A model generated the notes under the pieces. That model was not told where the DNA came from and did not search any database. It worked only from the letters and a program-made list of their open reading frames with translations. Below are positions 10,076-16,816 of a stretch of DNA of 34,528 bases, piece by piece. The DNA lies in contig MHBG01000053.1 of NCBI GenBank assembly GCA_001804785.1, positions 1-34,528 of the forward strand, in the 5' to 3' direction. Source of the stretch: Lentisphaerae bacterium GWF2_45_14 (GTDB lineage Bacteria > Verrucomicrobiota > Lentisphaeria > Victivallales > GWF2-45-14). Every line of letters begins with the position of its first letter. Within the stretch, counting starts at the first letter, position 1. The position numbers and the translations under genes were made by a program.

Positions 10076-10759
10076 ATGAAAAACTTCATGAATGCTACAT
10101 TAGTTTTGTCTTTTTGCGTCGTTACATGCGTTAGCGTTGTCTCTTATGCTTCCGACTCTGAAACGGATTCTATAACAAAGCAGTACGAGGAGAAGGCGGA
10201 GTCCCTGAAGAATAAGTATGATGCTTCCCTTACTAAGCTTAACGACGACACTATAAAGAAGTATGAAGCGCTTTTAAAAAAGAGGACGAAGGGGGGGGAT
10301 TTAAATGGAGCAATGGAAATCAAAAAGAAGATAGACGCATTAAAAAATGACACGAATCCTCTCTCTGACGAAGAGCCGTCTGCCACCGGCGATTCATTGT
10401 CTGAATCGCAAACTAAAGCCGAAATTTCCGACAGTTACATCGCCTTTTATGAGACACTTATGAAGAATAATATAAAAGACGCCCGTTCGTATGTTGATCC
10501 TGAAATGGTAAAAGCCGCTACGCCTAAAATAGTTGATTCCTATCTTGGTGTAATGGGCGCATACATTCAGACGGCCAAGCTTTCTCCCGGAGATGTGAAA
10601 ATATATCGAATAATACTAGGTAAAAACAGAAAAGACGCTAAGGTTATCGGTAAATACAAGGCCGGAATGACATGGCATCCACAGAAACCGTGTTACTGGG
10701 TTCAGCGCAACGGGCATTGGTATCTGGGGGATGAGAAAGTGCTTGAAAAGTTCAAATAG
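10076..10759 (+). CDS. Secreted coiled-coil protein of unknown function
   Basis: 227 residues from ATG 10076, which is preceded by AAGGT five bases upstream. The N-terminus MKNFMNATLVLSFCVVTC runs into a hydrophobic stretch ending at SYAS, a likely signal peptide cleaved before DSETDS, so the protein is probably periplasmic or exported. Residues about 35-90 are highly charged and predicted-looking coiled coil, with the phrase KGGDLNGAMEIKKKID. That style of helical repeat is common in exported hypothetical proteins of Planctomycetes and relatives (recollection, not a search). The C-terminal half (about 120-227) looks like a small folded domain with several aromatic residues (WHPQKPCYWVQRNGHWY). 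It is convergent with btuD; without the island the two stops would be about 16 bases apart. I do not recognise a function. Confidence 0.75.
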   Translation: MKNFMNATLVLSFCVVTCVSVVSYASDSETDSITKQYEEKAESLKNKYDASLTKLNDDTIKKYEALLKKRTKGGDLNGAMEIKKKIDALKNDTNPLSDEEPSATGDSLSESQTKAEISDSYIAFYETLMKNNIKDARSYVDPEMVKAATPKIVDSYLGVMGAYIQTAKLSPGDVKIYRIILGKNRKDAKVIGKYKAGMTWHPQKPCYWVQRNGHWYLGDEKVLEKFK

Positions 10760-10774
10760 TCGTCTTGTGGAAAT

Positions 10775-10836
10775 ATCAAAGGACGTTTACGGAGTGCCGA
10801 CCTTCGGGACTCTGGAATATCGAGACGCGGCAGTCA
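10775..10836. repeat. Left 62-bp direct repeat bounding the methyltransferase/ATPase island
   Basis: Positions 10780-10836 are identical, base for base, to 13542-13598 (57 bp). With one mismatch at 10779/13541 the match extends to 10775/13537, giving 61 of 62. On the minus strand this copy spells the last codons of btuD, ending in CTT TGA; the other copy ends in CTC TGA. It lies next to the native downstream neighbour (stop at 10759) and therefore marks the left edge of the insertion. Confidence 0.95.
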
Positions 10837-10956
10837 CCGAGAAAGCTCTGATATATCCGGCAAATGCTTACAGAGCTATTTTCATAATCATGCTCTGTTT
10901 TTCGTGCATATCGGCACTTTTCTGTAAAGAAACCCACGAAAAAGGCTGCCTCTAGT

Positions 10957-11841
10957 TTAAATTGGTATAATTGGAATATACTTCGAATTTATCATCATTT
11001 TCATAGAAGGCGGAAGCACTATGTTATCAGAGTGGGTTAATAGCTCACTTCCATTCTTTACGTTTTGAGCAGTATATTTTAAGTTAAACTTATATAAATT
11101 AAAATTGGGATACAATTCTCGGACTTCTCTCACATTATCATATGAAAGAATCCATCTGAAATTTTGAACATTTTCTAAATAACTTGCCAAAATTTCATGA
11201 TCTTTATGAGTGTAATAATTTAGATATAAGCGCTGCCCTTGCATGTAATAGGGAGGATCAAGATATACTAAAACGTTGCCAGTATGATTTTCCAATTCTC
11301 GAAGAAAAGCTAAGGCATCATAGTTATAAACCCTGATTCTATCTCGGACTCTAACTATATTTTCTATGCGATTCCTTAATTCAGCTTTATTATATCTACA
11401 ACTAATTTTATAGCGAGCTTCTTCTTGTAACTTAGCAGTCTGCCCCCCCATCGGACCAGCCTTAAGTATTCCAGATCGATTACAACGAGAAAGAAAAAAA
11501 GTTGCAAAACCTAACTGTAAGCTTGGCTTTGTTGCTGTTTTAAAAATCTCACGTTGTCTTCGCCATTGTTCTAGGGTTACCTCTGTTTTGTCAAATAACC
11601 TAAGGAAGCTTCTGCTTTCGTTTACAAGAGAATGCCAAAAAGAATATATTCCAATACTGGCATCGTTTATTATAATAGAGGATACGCTTTCGGATAAAAT
11701 TAAATTTATAGCAGCACCTGCACCACCCGCATAAGGTTCTGCATAAATAGGATTATCAATAGCATTAAAACTAATAACTTCTTTCAAAAAATTAGTTAAT
11801 ACTGATTTTCCGCCTGGGTATCGTAATGGTGTTGTATTCAT
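10957..11841 (-). CDS. D12-class DNA adenine-N6 methyltransferase (Dam-like)
   Basis: A 294-residue protein with the D12 (Dam/DpnM) family order of motifs: PLRYPGGKS at 5-13 and AEPYAGGAGAA at 34-44 form the S-adenosylmethionine site, and DPPY at 194-197 is the catalytic motif. It should methylate adenine N6 in a short double-stranded site; the target cannot be read from sequence. It starts nine bases after the ATPase stop, so the two are one operon. There is no good ribosome binding site before the ATG, only an A-rich run, which suggests translational coupling. It could be the modification half of a restriction-like system with the ATPase/TOPRIM protein, or an orphan methylase travelling with it. 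A clear terminator was not found after the stop. Confidence 0.93.
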   Translation of the reverse strand: MNTTPLRYPGGKSVLTNFLKEVISFNAIDNPIYAEPYAGGAGAAINLILSESVSSIIINDASIGIYSFWHSLVNESRSFLRLFDKTEVTLEQWRRQREIFKTATKPSLQLGFATFFLSRCNRSGILKAGPMGGQTAKLQEEARYKISCRYNKAELRNRIENIVRVRDRIRVYNYDALAFLRELENHTGNVLVYLDPPYYMQGQRLYLNYYTHKDHEILASYLENVQNFRWILSYDNVREVRELYPNFNLYKFNLKYTAQNVKNGSELLTHSDNIVLPPSMKMMINSKYIPIIPI

Positions 11842-11850
11842 TTGCTTTTT

Positions 11851-13401
11851 TTATTTTTTTTTATTTGCTGGAAGTTTACTGAATAATTGAGCAAAATCCT
11901 CTAAAAATTTATTAGCCATCTGTCCGTGTTGCGCAATCCACGGATTTATTACTTTTGTGGCATTGGTTTTCCAGTATTTTAGGTGCAAGTTAAACCACTT
12001 TTTTGCTTTATCTCTGTCCGCATTTATCTCACTGATACTGTAGTCTTTAAAGCAGTAGTCCTTTCTAAACTGTGCATCTATTTTCCGCCAAACATCAGAT
12101 GTGTCCGAAAGGGTATTTAAATAATTTGCAATTAGCCTTTCTGGCGATTGTTCAGATGGAAGGATCAGAATATTTTCAAGAGAAGCAATTTTTTTCATAA
12201 GTGGTTTTAGGCTTTTAACATCTCCATCCAAAATAATTATAGCATGAGGAAATTTAAACGCTGGAACTTTTGAAGCAAGCTCAATGAGATTACTTGAACT
12301 AAATGAGGCTTTTATGAAATTAAGTCTTGAGCATTTTGTTTTTAGGATCGCTTTTGCAAAAATAATCGTTTCATTGTCCTCGGTAAAAACTGATATTTTG
12401 GGTATAATAATATCCTCAATCAAAACCTTAAGCCGTAACCTTATATATTGGAATTCCAGATTCTCTAGTATTTGGATATTATTGTCGCATTTTTCAAAAA
12501 ATACGACATTCACTTGGTTTGCTATCTTGGGATCTTGCTGAAGTTGACATGCCTTTTCCAGTAAGGTTAAAGAGTGAGTTGTAAAAATGACTTGTATATT
12601 ATATTCAGCCGCAAAATTTCTAAGAGCCCGTAATAATTCAATCTGAGATCCTGGATACAAAGTTGCATCTAACTCATCAATGGCTAAGATGCCGCCCTTA
12701 TAGTCATTGGGATATTTATCCTTTAGTCGTTTAAAAGATAATATGGCTAATAATATTTTCCCGACATTGTCCTGTCCTGCAGAATTTAGTTTCCAGTCAT
12801 AAATTGTTGTATTAACGCCAATTGTATTCTTTTCTTGGCTTGATATATAATCAGCCTTTTCTAACACATTATTTAATATCAGGATCTTATTGTGCCACTT
12901 TTGGAAAAAATCATTTTCCGTTTCCGTTAATATTACCGAAGAATCTTCCTTGATGTCTGCATCTTCCCCTATTGGTAATAATCGCTTCAGACTTAAATAA
13001 ATAACGGGTAGTTTTATATAACCAGAACCTGCCTTTCTTTTACCTTTGCGCCAAAAACGGAAATTTCCATTCCCATCTGTGCGCTTTTCACTTACGAGAG
13101 TAAACGGTTCACGTTCATCCTTTTGGTACAGAGTCCACTCATGTTCTCCGGCTTTATCAAAATTTTCAGAAAATTTAAATTTTTCAGCAAAAGAAGATTT
13201 GAAATTGCCACCACATAACGGTTGTTGATTATACATAGGATGCTTCTTAGAGGCAATAGAAAATGGTTGGCTTAAGAGACCGAGAACCGTCGTTTTTTGT
13301 GTTCCATTTTGCCCTGCTATAACTGTAACTAAAGATCCAAGCTTAAATTCAACGTTATTAAAGCCCCTAAATTTTTTGATAGCTATCTTCTCTATATGCA
13401 T
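11851..13401 (-). CDS. OLD-like AAA ATPase with TOPRIM-type C-terminal region
   Basis: 516 residues from ATG 13401. The N-terminus MHIEKIAIKKFRGF is the SMC/RecF/OLD type. Walker A is GQNGTQKTT (30-38), an ABC-signature-like SAGQ is at 207-210, Walker B is ILAIDELD (238-245), and the H-loop is TTHS (274-277). The remainder resembles an OLD TOPRIM nuclease: VFTEDNE with acidic E341, then IIILDGD with D392 and D394, then a conserved-looking QSPERLI at 418-424. OLD-family proteins are ATP-dependent nucleases in phage defence (for example GajA of Gabija). The neighbouring gene here is a DNA methyltransferase rather than a UvrD-like helicase, so it is not Gabija. An upstream ATG at 13410 is possible; starts further upstream use rare codons and overlap the palindrome. 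The TOPRIM call is by motif only. Confidence 0.85.
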   Translation of the reverse strand: MHIEKIAIKKFRGFNNVEFKLGSLVTVIAGQNGTQKTTVLGLLSQPFSIASKKHPMYNQQPLCGGNFKSSFAEKFKFSENFDKAGEHEWTLYQKDEREPFTLVSEKRTDGNGNFRFWRKGKRKAGSGYIKLPVIYLSLKRLLPIGEDADIKEDSSVILTETENDFFQKWHNKILILNNVLEKADYISSQEKNTIGVNTTIYDWKLNSAGQDNVGKILLAILSFKRLKDKYPNDYKGGILAIDELDATLYPGSQIELLRALRNFAAEYNIQVIFTTHSLTLLEKACQLQQDPKIANQVNVVFFEKCDNNIQILENLEFQYIRLRLKVLIEDIIIPKISVFTEDNETIIFAKAILKTKCSRLNFIKASFSSSNLIELASKVPAFKFPHAIIILDGDVKSLKPLMKKIASLENILILPSEQSPERLIANYLNTLSDTSDVWRKIDAQFRKDYCFKDYSISEINADRDKAKKWFNLHLKYWKTNATKVINPWIAQHGQMANKFLEDFAQLFSKLPANKKK

Positions 13402-13423
13402 GAAAAACATCCAACATTGTATC

Positions 13424-13452
13424 TTTTCACAAGTCACAATTTGTTGTGAAAA
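13424..13452. promoter_or_regulatory. Operator-like palindrome upstream of the ATPase gene
   Basis: TTTTCACAA (13424-13432) and TTGTGAAAA (13444-13452) are perfect 9-bp inverted arms 11 bases apart, and TCACAA is repeated inside at 13434-13439. The palindrome lies between the predicted promoter and the ATPase start. It could bind a repressor or fold as an RNA hairpin in the leader. Confidence 0.55.
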
Positions 13453-13457
13453 TATTT

Positions 13458-13486
13458 CTATTAATGATTTTTTACTATTTAAACAA
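13458..13486 (-). promoter_or_regulatory. Probable promoter of the ATPase-methyltransferase operon
   Basis: On the minus strand TTGTTT (13486-13481) and TAATAG (13463-13458) are 17 bases apart, a good spacing for -35/-10 boxes, within the very AT-rich region between btuD and the ATPase gene. Because the region is so AT-rich, such matches also arise by chance. Confidence 0.4.
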
Positions 13487-13536
13487 TATCATTTAAGTCA
13501 GCCTAAAGCAATTAATATTTTTTATTTTATAGTTTA

Positions 13537-13598
13537 ATCAGAGGACGTTTACGGAGTGCCGACCTTCGGGACTCTGGAATATCGAGACGCGGCAGTCA
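13537..13598. repeat. Right 62-bp direct repeat, within the btuD 3' end
   Basis: The partner of 10775-10836 with 61 of 62 identities. It encodes the C-terminus of BtuD and its stop codon. Inside it, 13554-13562 and 13566-13574 are 9-bp inverted arms (8 of 9 matching) around a 3-base centre; the left copy has the same arms at 10792-10800 and 10804-10812. Confidence 0.95.
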
Positions 13599-14317
13599 TA
13601 GGTTTCGCCGATGAGGGGTTCGGTCATCACATCAGACGGAGGGCCGTCGGCAAGGATTTTTCCATTCCGCAGTAGTACCATACGGTCGAAGAAAGCCGCC
13701 GCCGTCTGAATATCGTGGCTTATTATCACAATGGCAATTTTTCTTTCCTGGTTCATCCGCTTTAGAAGCTTCATAAGAGATGCTGAGTGTCCGATATCGA
13801 GTGACGCCGCTGGTTCATCAAGGAGCATTACCGAAGGTTCCTGAGCGAGGGCAGCCGCAAGGCGCACGCGCTGTTTTTCTCCGCCGCTAAGACAGTTATA
13901 AGGTTTTTCCGAAAAAAAAGATACATCCATCATCTCCATCGCCTCATTGATATGCGCGCGATCCATCGCCGAAAGTGAGGCAAAGCGTGAAAGCCGCGAA
14001 AAACGCCCCATTTCAACTATCTGACGGGCCGTAAAAGGAAGCGATGCGCGCGCAGTCTGTGGAACTACCGCAAGTATTTTAGCCCGTTCAGCCGAATGAT
14101 AATCTTTCACGGCGCGTCCCTTGAGAAGGACATTGCCAGAGTCCGCCCTCAGAAACCCGCTGAGTATTTTGAAAACCGTAGTCTTGCCCGCGCCGCCGGG
14201 GCCGATCAGGCAGCAGAATTCCTGCTCCTTGACGCCGAAGGAAAAATTGTCGAGCAATGGAGACTCTGCTCCTTCGTATTTAAAAGTGATATTCTCAGAC
14301 CGGAGTACAAAGCTCAT
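13538..14317 (-). CDS. btuD: Vitamin B12 ABC importer, ATP-binding subunit
   Basis: 259 residues from ATG 14317. This start overlaps the permease stop as ATGA, so the two are translationally coupled; the open frame further upstream lies antisense-free inside the permease gene in another frame and is not coding. Walker A GPGGAGKTT is at 39-47, followed by signature LSGGEKQRVRLAAALAQ, Walker B VMLLDEPAASLD and switch histidine IISHD. It powers import by BtuC/BtuF at the cytoplasmic face. The FhuC/BtuD family alone does not separate iron siderophore from corrinoid; the upstream cobalamin riboswitch settles B12 as the likely cargo. The last codons form the right repeat of the adjacent island, and the stop is preserved. 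Confidence 0.9.
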   Translation of the reverse strand: MSFVLRSENITFKYEGAESPLLDNFSFGVKEQEFCCLIGPGGAGKTTVFKILSGFLRADSGNVLLKGRAVKDYHSAERAKILAVVPQTARASLPFTARQIVEMGRFSRLSRFASLSAMDRAHINEAMEMMDVSFFSEKPYNCLSGGEKQRVRLAAALAQEPSVMLLDEPAASLDIGHSASLMKLLKRMNQERKIAIVIISHDIQTAAAFFDRMVLLRNGKILADGPPSDVMTEPLIGETYDCRVSIFQSPEGRHSVNVL

Positions 14318-15282
14318 AGCGCAGCCTTTCTTTTTCTGTTCAGGAGCCAGAGAAAGAACGGACCGCCAATAAGAGAGGTTATGACGCCGACGGGGATTAT
14401 TTGGGGGCTCATAGCCGAGCGGGAAAATGTGTCGCAAATCATCAGAAATATTCCGCCGCAGGCCAAAGCCATCGGAAAGAGCCGCCGGTGCCCGCAGCCA
14501 GAGATAATTCTGAGAACGTGCGGAACAACGAGCCCGACAAAGCCTATTATTCCTGAGATGGAAACAGCCGCTGCCGTAAGGAATGAGGATATCCCAAGGA
14601 TTAGGATTATGACTTTTACGGGCGATATCCCCATGCAGTAGGCGGTCTCTTCTCCGAATGATATTATGTCGGCATCGCGCCCGAGCAGAAAGAGGGCGGC
14701 AGTCGAAAGGAGCAGCACGCATATCACAATTGCCAGAAGCGTATTGTCGCCTGGCTGAAGGCTCCCGAGCATCCACCATGTTACGCTGCTCAGCTTCTGC
14801 GAATCAAGTGTGCTTATGAGAAACATGAGCAGACTGGAGCAGACTGTTCCGGCAATTATACCGCTCAACATTATATTGTTGGAATACTCGGCGCCAGCGC
14901 CGCGCGCAATTAGAAGTACTGCGGAGAGAACTATCAAAGCGCCGGCAAACGATAAAAAAAGCAGATAAAAGTGGTTTAGTTCGGCGAGTCCCGATGCAAT
15001 AGCGAAAGCAGCTCCGAGGCTCGCGCCTCCGCTTATCCCGAGGATATATGGCTCGGCTAGAGGATTCCTCAGTACCGACTGGTAGCCGGTACCGGAAACT
15101 GCCAGCGCCGCGCCCACGGTAAATGCGGTCAGAAGACAGCGTGCCCTGAGCGAAAGAATGATGTCGCCGCTGAAGATATCTAACGGGTTTCGCATCGTAT
15201 CGCCGAACGCAAGGCAGGCCACGAAGATAAATGGGACTAGGACGAAGGGCCACACGGGGTGAATGTTTTTCAGAAACTTCAC
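14314..15282 (-). CDS. btuC: Vitamin B12 ABC importer, permease subunit
   Basis: 322 residues of the FecCD/BtuC type II importer permease family, mostly hydrophobic helices. Family landmarks include VSGTGYQSVLRNPLAEPYIL near residue 65 and GIIGFVGLVVPHVLR near residue 245, the cytoplasmic coupling region and following helix. The ATG overlaps the stop of btuF by four bases and its own stop overlaps the btuD start, so all three subunits are made from one message. Two copies form the inner-membrane channel in the known complex. Corrinoid specificity is inferred from the riboswitch upstream of the operon. Confidence 0.92.
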   Translation of the reverse strand: MKFLKNIHPVWPFVLVPFIFVACLAFGDTMRNPLDIFSGDIILSLRARCLLTAFTVGAALAVSGTGYQSVLRNPLAEPYILGISGGASLGAAFAIASGLAELNHFYLLFLSFAGALIVLSAVLLIARGAGAEYSNNIMLSGIIAGTVCSSLLMFLISTLDSQKLSSVTWWMLGSLQPGDNTLLAIVICVLLLSTAALFLLGRDADIISFGEETAYCMGISPVKVIILILGISSFLTAAAVSISGIIGFVGLVVPHVLRIISGCGHRRLFPMALACGGIFLMICDTFSRSAMSPQIIPVGVITSLIGGPFFLWLLNRKRKAAL

Positions 15283-16127
15283 TTCGCCCCCGCCACCGGC
15301 TGGATGCAGTCTTTGAAGATTTTTATACCTTCAAGCATCCGGGGTCCGAGCCTGAAAACCAGATCCTGGTCAAGATTCGTATAAATCCTTGAATTTCTGA
15401 CGGCTGGAATATTTTCCCATCCCTTCCTTGAGCGGATTCCGGAAACGCCCGCCTTGCCCATTGAGGGCGCAATTATTATATCGGGCGAGCCTGATATGAC
15501 CCATTCCTCAGAACAGTTGAAATAGCCTTTATCAAGACTACCTGCGAGGTTCCGGCCCCCGGCAAGAATTATAAAATCGTTCAGAAACGACTTACGGCCT
15601 GAGGTCATGAGGGGAACGTCCCATATCTCCATAAAGACAAGCGGTCTTTTGTCTTCGGACAGTTCCCTTGCTGATAATCTGAATTCTGAGAGTCCCTTTT
15701 TTAGTCTTGCAACCTCCACAGAAGCTACCTTTTCGCAGTGAAGGAGCCGTCCTATTTCGTCCAACGCCTTGAAGTACTCGTCAAAACTCTCCGAGGGGAG
15801 CATTACAAACTTTATTCCAGCCGACTCTATCGACTTTATAACGGAACCATCGCAAAGACTTGACGCGAACACGATGTCGGGCTTGACCGATATGAGCGCT
15901 TCCAGTGAGGGTTTCCCAAAGCCGCCGATAATCGTAGCTTTCTTAACCTTTTCAGGATAAGTATCAGCCGAAGTCCGTCCGACAATCAAATCACCTTTCC
16001 CCACGCTGAATATTATTTCTGTAATGCTGGGCGCGAGCGATACGACGCGCGGATTTTCAGGCGTATCCGCCAGGCATACGAGGGGAAAAAGTCCAGCGTT
16101 TAGCGCTAAAATAATCAGTTTTAACAT
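15279..16127 (-). CDS. btuF: Periplasmic vitamin B12-binding protein
   Basis: 282 residues from ATG 16127, chosen because GTGAGGA lies at ribosome-binding distance; the in-frame GTG at 16139 contains that Shine-Dalgarno sequence and is unlikely. The N-terminus MLKLIILALNAGLFPLVCLA is a signal peptide. The mature part is a TroA/BtuF-type class III binding protein with the usual openings RVVSLAPSITEIIF and ISVKPDIV, and a central rigid helix region. It captures corrinoid in the periplasm and delivers it to BtuC. First gene of btuFCD, directly downstream of the riboswitch and terminator. No TonB-dependent outer-membrane receptor gene is visible in this window. Confidence 0.9.
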   Translation of the reverse strand: MLKLIILALNAGLFPLVCLADTPENPRVVSLAPSITEIIFSVGKGDLIVGRTSADTYPEKVKKATIIGGFGKPSLEALISVKPDIVFASSLCDGSVIKSIESAGIKFVMLPSESFDEYFKALDEIGRLLHCEKVASVEVARLKKGLSEFRLSARELSEDKRPLVFMEIWDVPLMTSGRKSFLNDFIILAGGRNLAGSLDKGYFNCSEEWVISGSPDIIIAPSMGKAGVSGIRSRKGWENIPAVRNSRIYTNLDQDLVFRLGPRMLEGIKIFKDCIQPVAGAK

Positions 16128-16154
16128 ACGGATCCTCACGTTAATTCATATAAA

Positions 16155-16185
16155 AATAAAAAAGCCGACGGAAACCCGCCGGCTT
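16155..16185 (-). terminator. Intrinsic terminator in the btuF leader (riboswitch expression platform)
   Basis: On the minus strand AGCCGGCGG (16184-16176), loop GTTT, CCGTCGGCT (16171-16163) forms a 9-bp stem with one G-T pair, followed by a T-rich tail. It lies after the cobalamin aptamer and before the btuF start, the place expected for B12-dependent transcription attenuation. Confidence 0.88.
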
Positions 16186-16249
16186 GAAGTATGCCGCTCA
16201 AAATAAATTGTTCAGCAATCCCTAAAGCGGGGATGTCCTGTTTTCACAA

Positions 16250-16385
16250 TCAAAGCATGTTCCGAGGTCTGGCTCATCCTTCAGATTCTTACGAAGCTTC
16301 GGATTTACAGCGGCGCCACCGCTCCCGGTTTTGACGGGATTCCCGGCACATGCCTGTTTTCTTATAATAACACCATCGGCCCTAA
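16250..16385 (-). promoter_or_regulatory. Cobalamin riboswitch
   Basis: Read on the minus strand, the leader has the conserved blocks of the class: CCGGGAATCCCG, then a B12-box-like segment GGCGCCGCTGTAAATCC (16317-16301), then AGCCAGACCTCGG near 16273 and a closing ACATGC that can pair with GCATGT near 16350. Cobalamin aptamers bind adenosylcobalamin or related corrinoids and repress import genes. With the terminator at 16155-16185, corrinoid binding would favour termination before btuF. The box reads GCCGCTG, one base from the usual GCCACTG. Boundaries are approximate. The rest of 16386-16524 shows nothing I can name. Confidence 0.88.
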
Positions 16386-16537
16386 AAGTAAACAGTATTG
16401 AAAAATTTTACGGTATCTATATATTTTGAACGTAATGCGATGGTCCCGCCAAAAGTCTGTGGTCTGATAAAATCGCACACGTAAAAACCTTGCCAACTGG
16501 AATACATCGGCTCATACTCGATTTATGCCGCGAGTAA

Positions 16538-16816
16538 GTTCTCAAGAATTACGAAGCATCGTTGCAAGGAGAAAGATTTCACAGCAAAGCACAGTCTGAA
16601 TTTGAGCAGTGCAAAGAAAGGTTTGACGATATAAAAGCTGAATGTAAAAAGCTTGACGATGAATACAAGCTTATAAAAGACCAGTACGCTGGGCGAATCA
16701 AAAAAGACATAGAGCAAATCAAAGAACAAATGTCAGACCTCAAAGCGGACGGAGATAAACTCATCCAATACCTTTTCGCTGATGGCCATAGCTTTTTTCC
16801 TTTCTCGTTAATTTAA
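16538..16816 (+). pseudogene. Coiled-coil coding remnant without a convincing start
   Basis: The frame is open from 16538 to the stop at 16816 and reads as a charged, heptad-like helix (for example CKERFDDIKAECKKLDDEY and IKKDIEQIKEQMSDLK). No ATG with a ribosome site begins it; TTG 16562 is the first candidate. An ATG at 16525 in a different frame gives MPRVSSQELRSIVARRK before stopping, which could be the original N-terminus separated by a frameshift. I do not recognise a family. It may instead be a chance open frame, but the residue composition looks like real protein. Confidence 0.3.

Larger units (their letters stand above)
10780..13598. mobile_element. Two-gene genomic islet inserted at the 3' end of btuD
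   Basis: The segment between the direct repeats holds only a D12-class adenine methyltransferase gene, an OLD-like ATPase gene and short non-coding ends. Hand counts give 17 G/C in 100 bases at 13441-13540 and 17 in 60 at 12361-12420. In nearby btuD the count is 33 in 60 at 14041-14100. The direct repeats regenerate the btuD 3' end on both sides, as integrative elements do when they use a gene end as attachment site. No integrase or transposase is encoded inside. The left end, 10837-10956, is non-coding as far as I can judge. The boundary claim is seen directly; mobility is inference. Confidence 0.8.

Noticed and set aside
10776..10930. Minus-strand open frame running from the islet left end into the duplicated btuD tail
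   Set aside because: About 50 codons open, but the part before the repeat does not resemble BtuD or any protein I know; length is compatible with chance.
10731..10955. Open frame on the plus strand across the left repeat and the left end of the islet
   Set aside because: Its middle is the reverse complement of the btuD C-terminal codons, it has no ribosome site, and it ends in a hydrophobic stretch with no recognisable pattern; likely chance.
13402..13437. Longer N-terminus for the OLD-like ATPase
   Set aside because: It would need a rare start codon inside the palindrome, and the family begins at MHIEKIAIKKFRGF.
10957..13536. Retron or CRISPR-associated explanation for the islet
   Set aside because: No reverse transcriptase, no repeat-spacer array and no cas gene are present.
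10780..13598. Reading the direct repeats as an IS target-site duplication
   Set aside because: 57-62 bp is far longer than IS duplications, there are no terminal inverted repeats and no transposase.
14318..14779. Longer N-terminus for BtuD
   Set aside because: The extension lies inside the permease gene in another frame, has arginine-rich non-protein-like composition, and ATGA coupling at 14314-14317 fixes the start.
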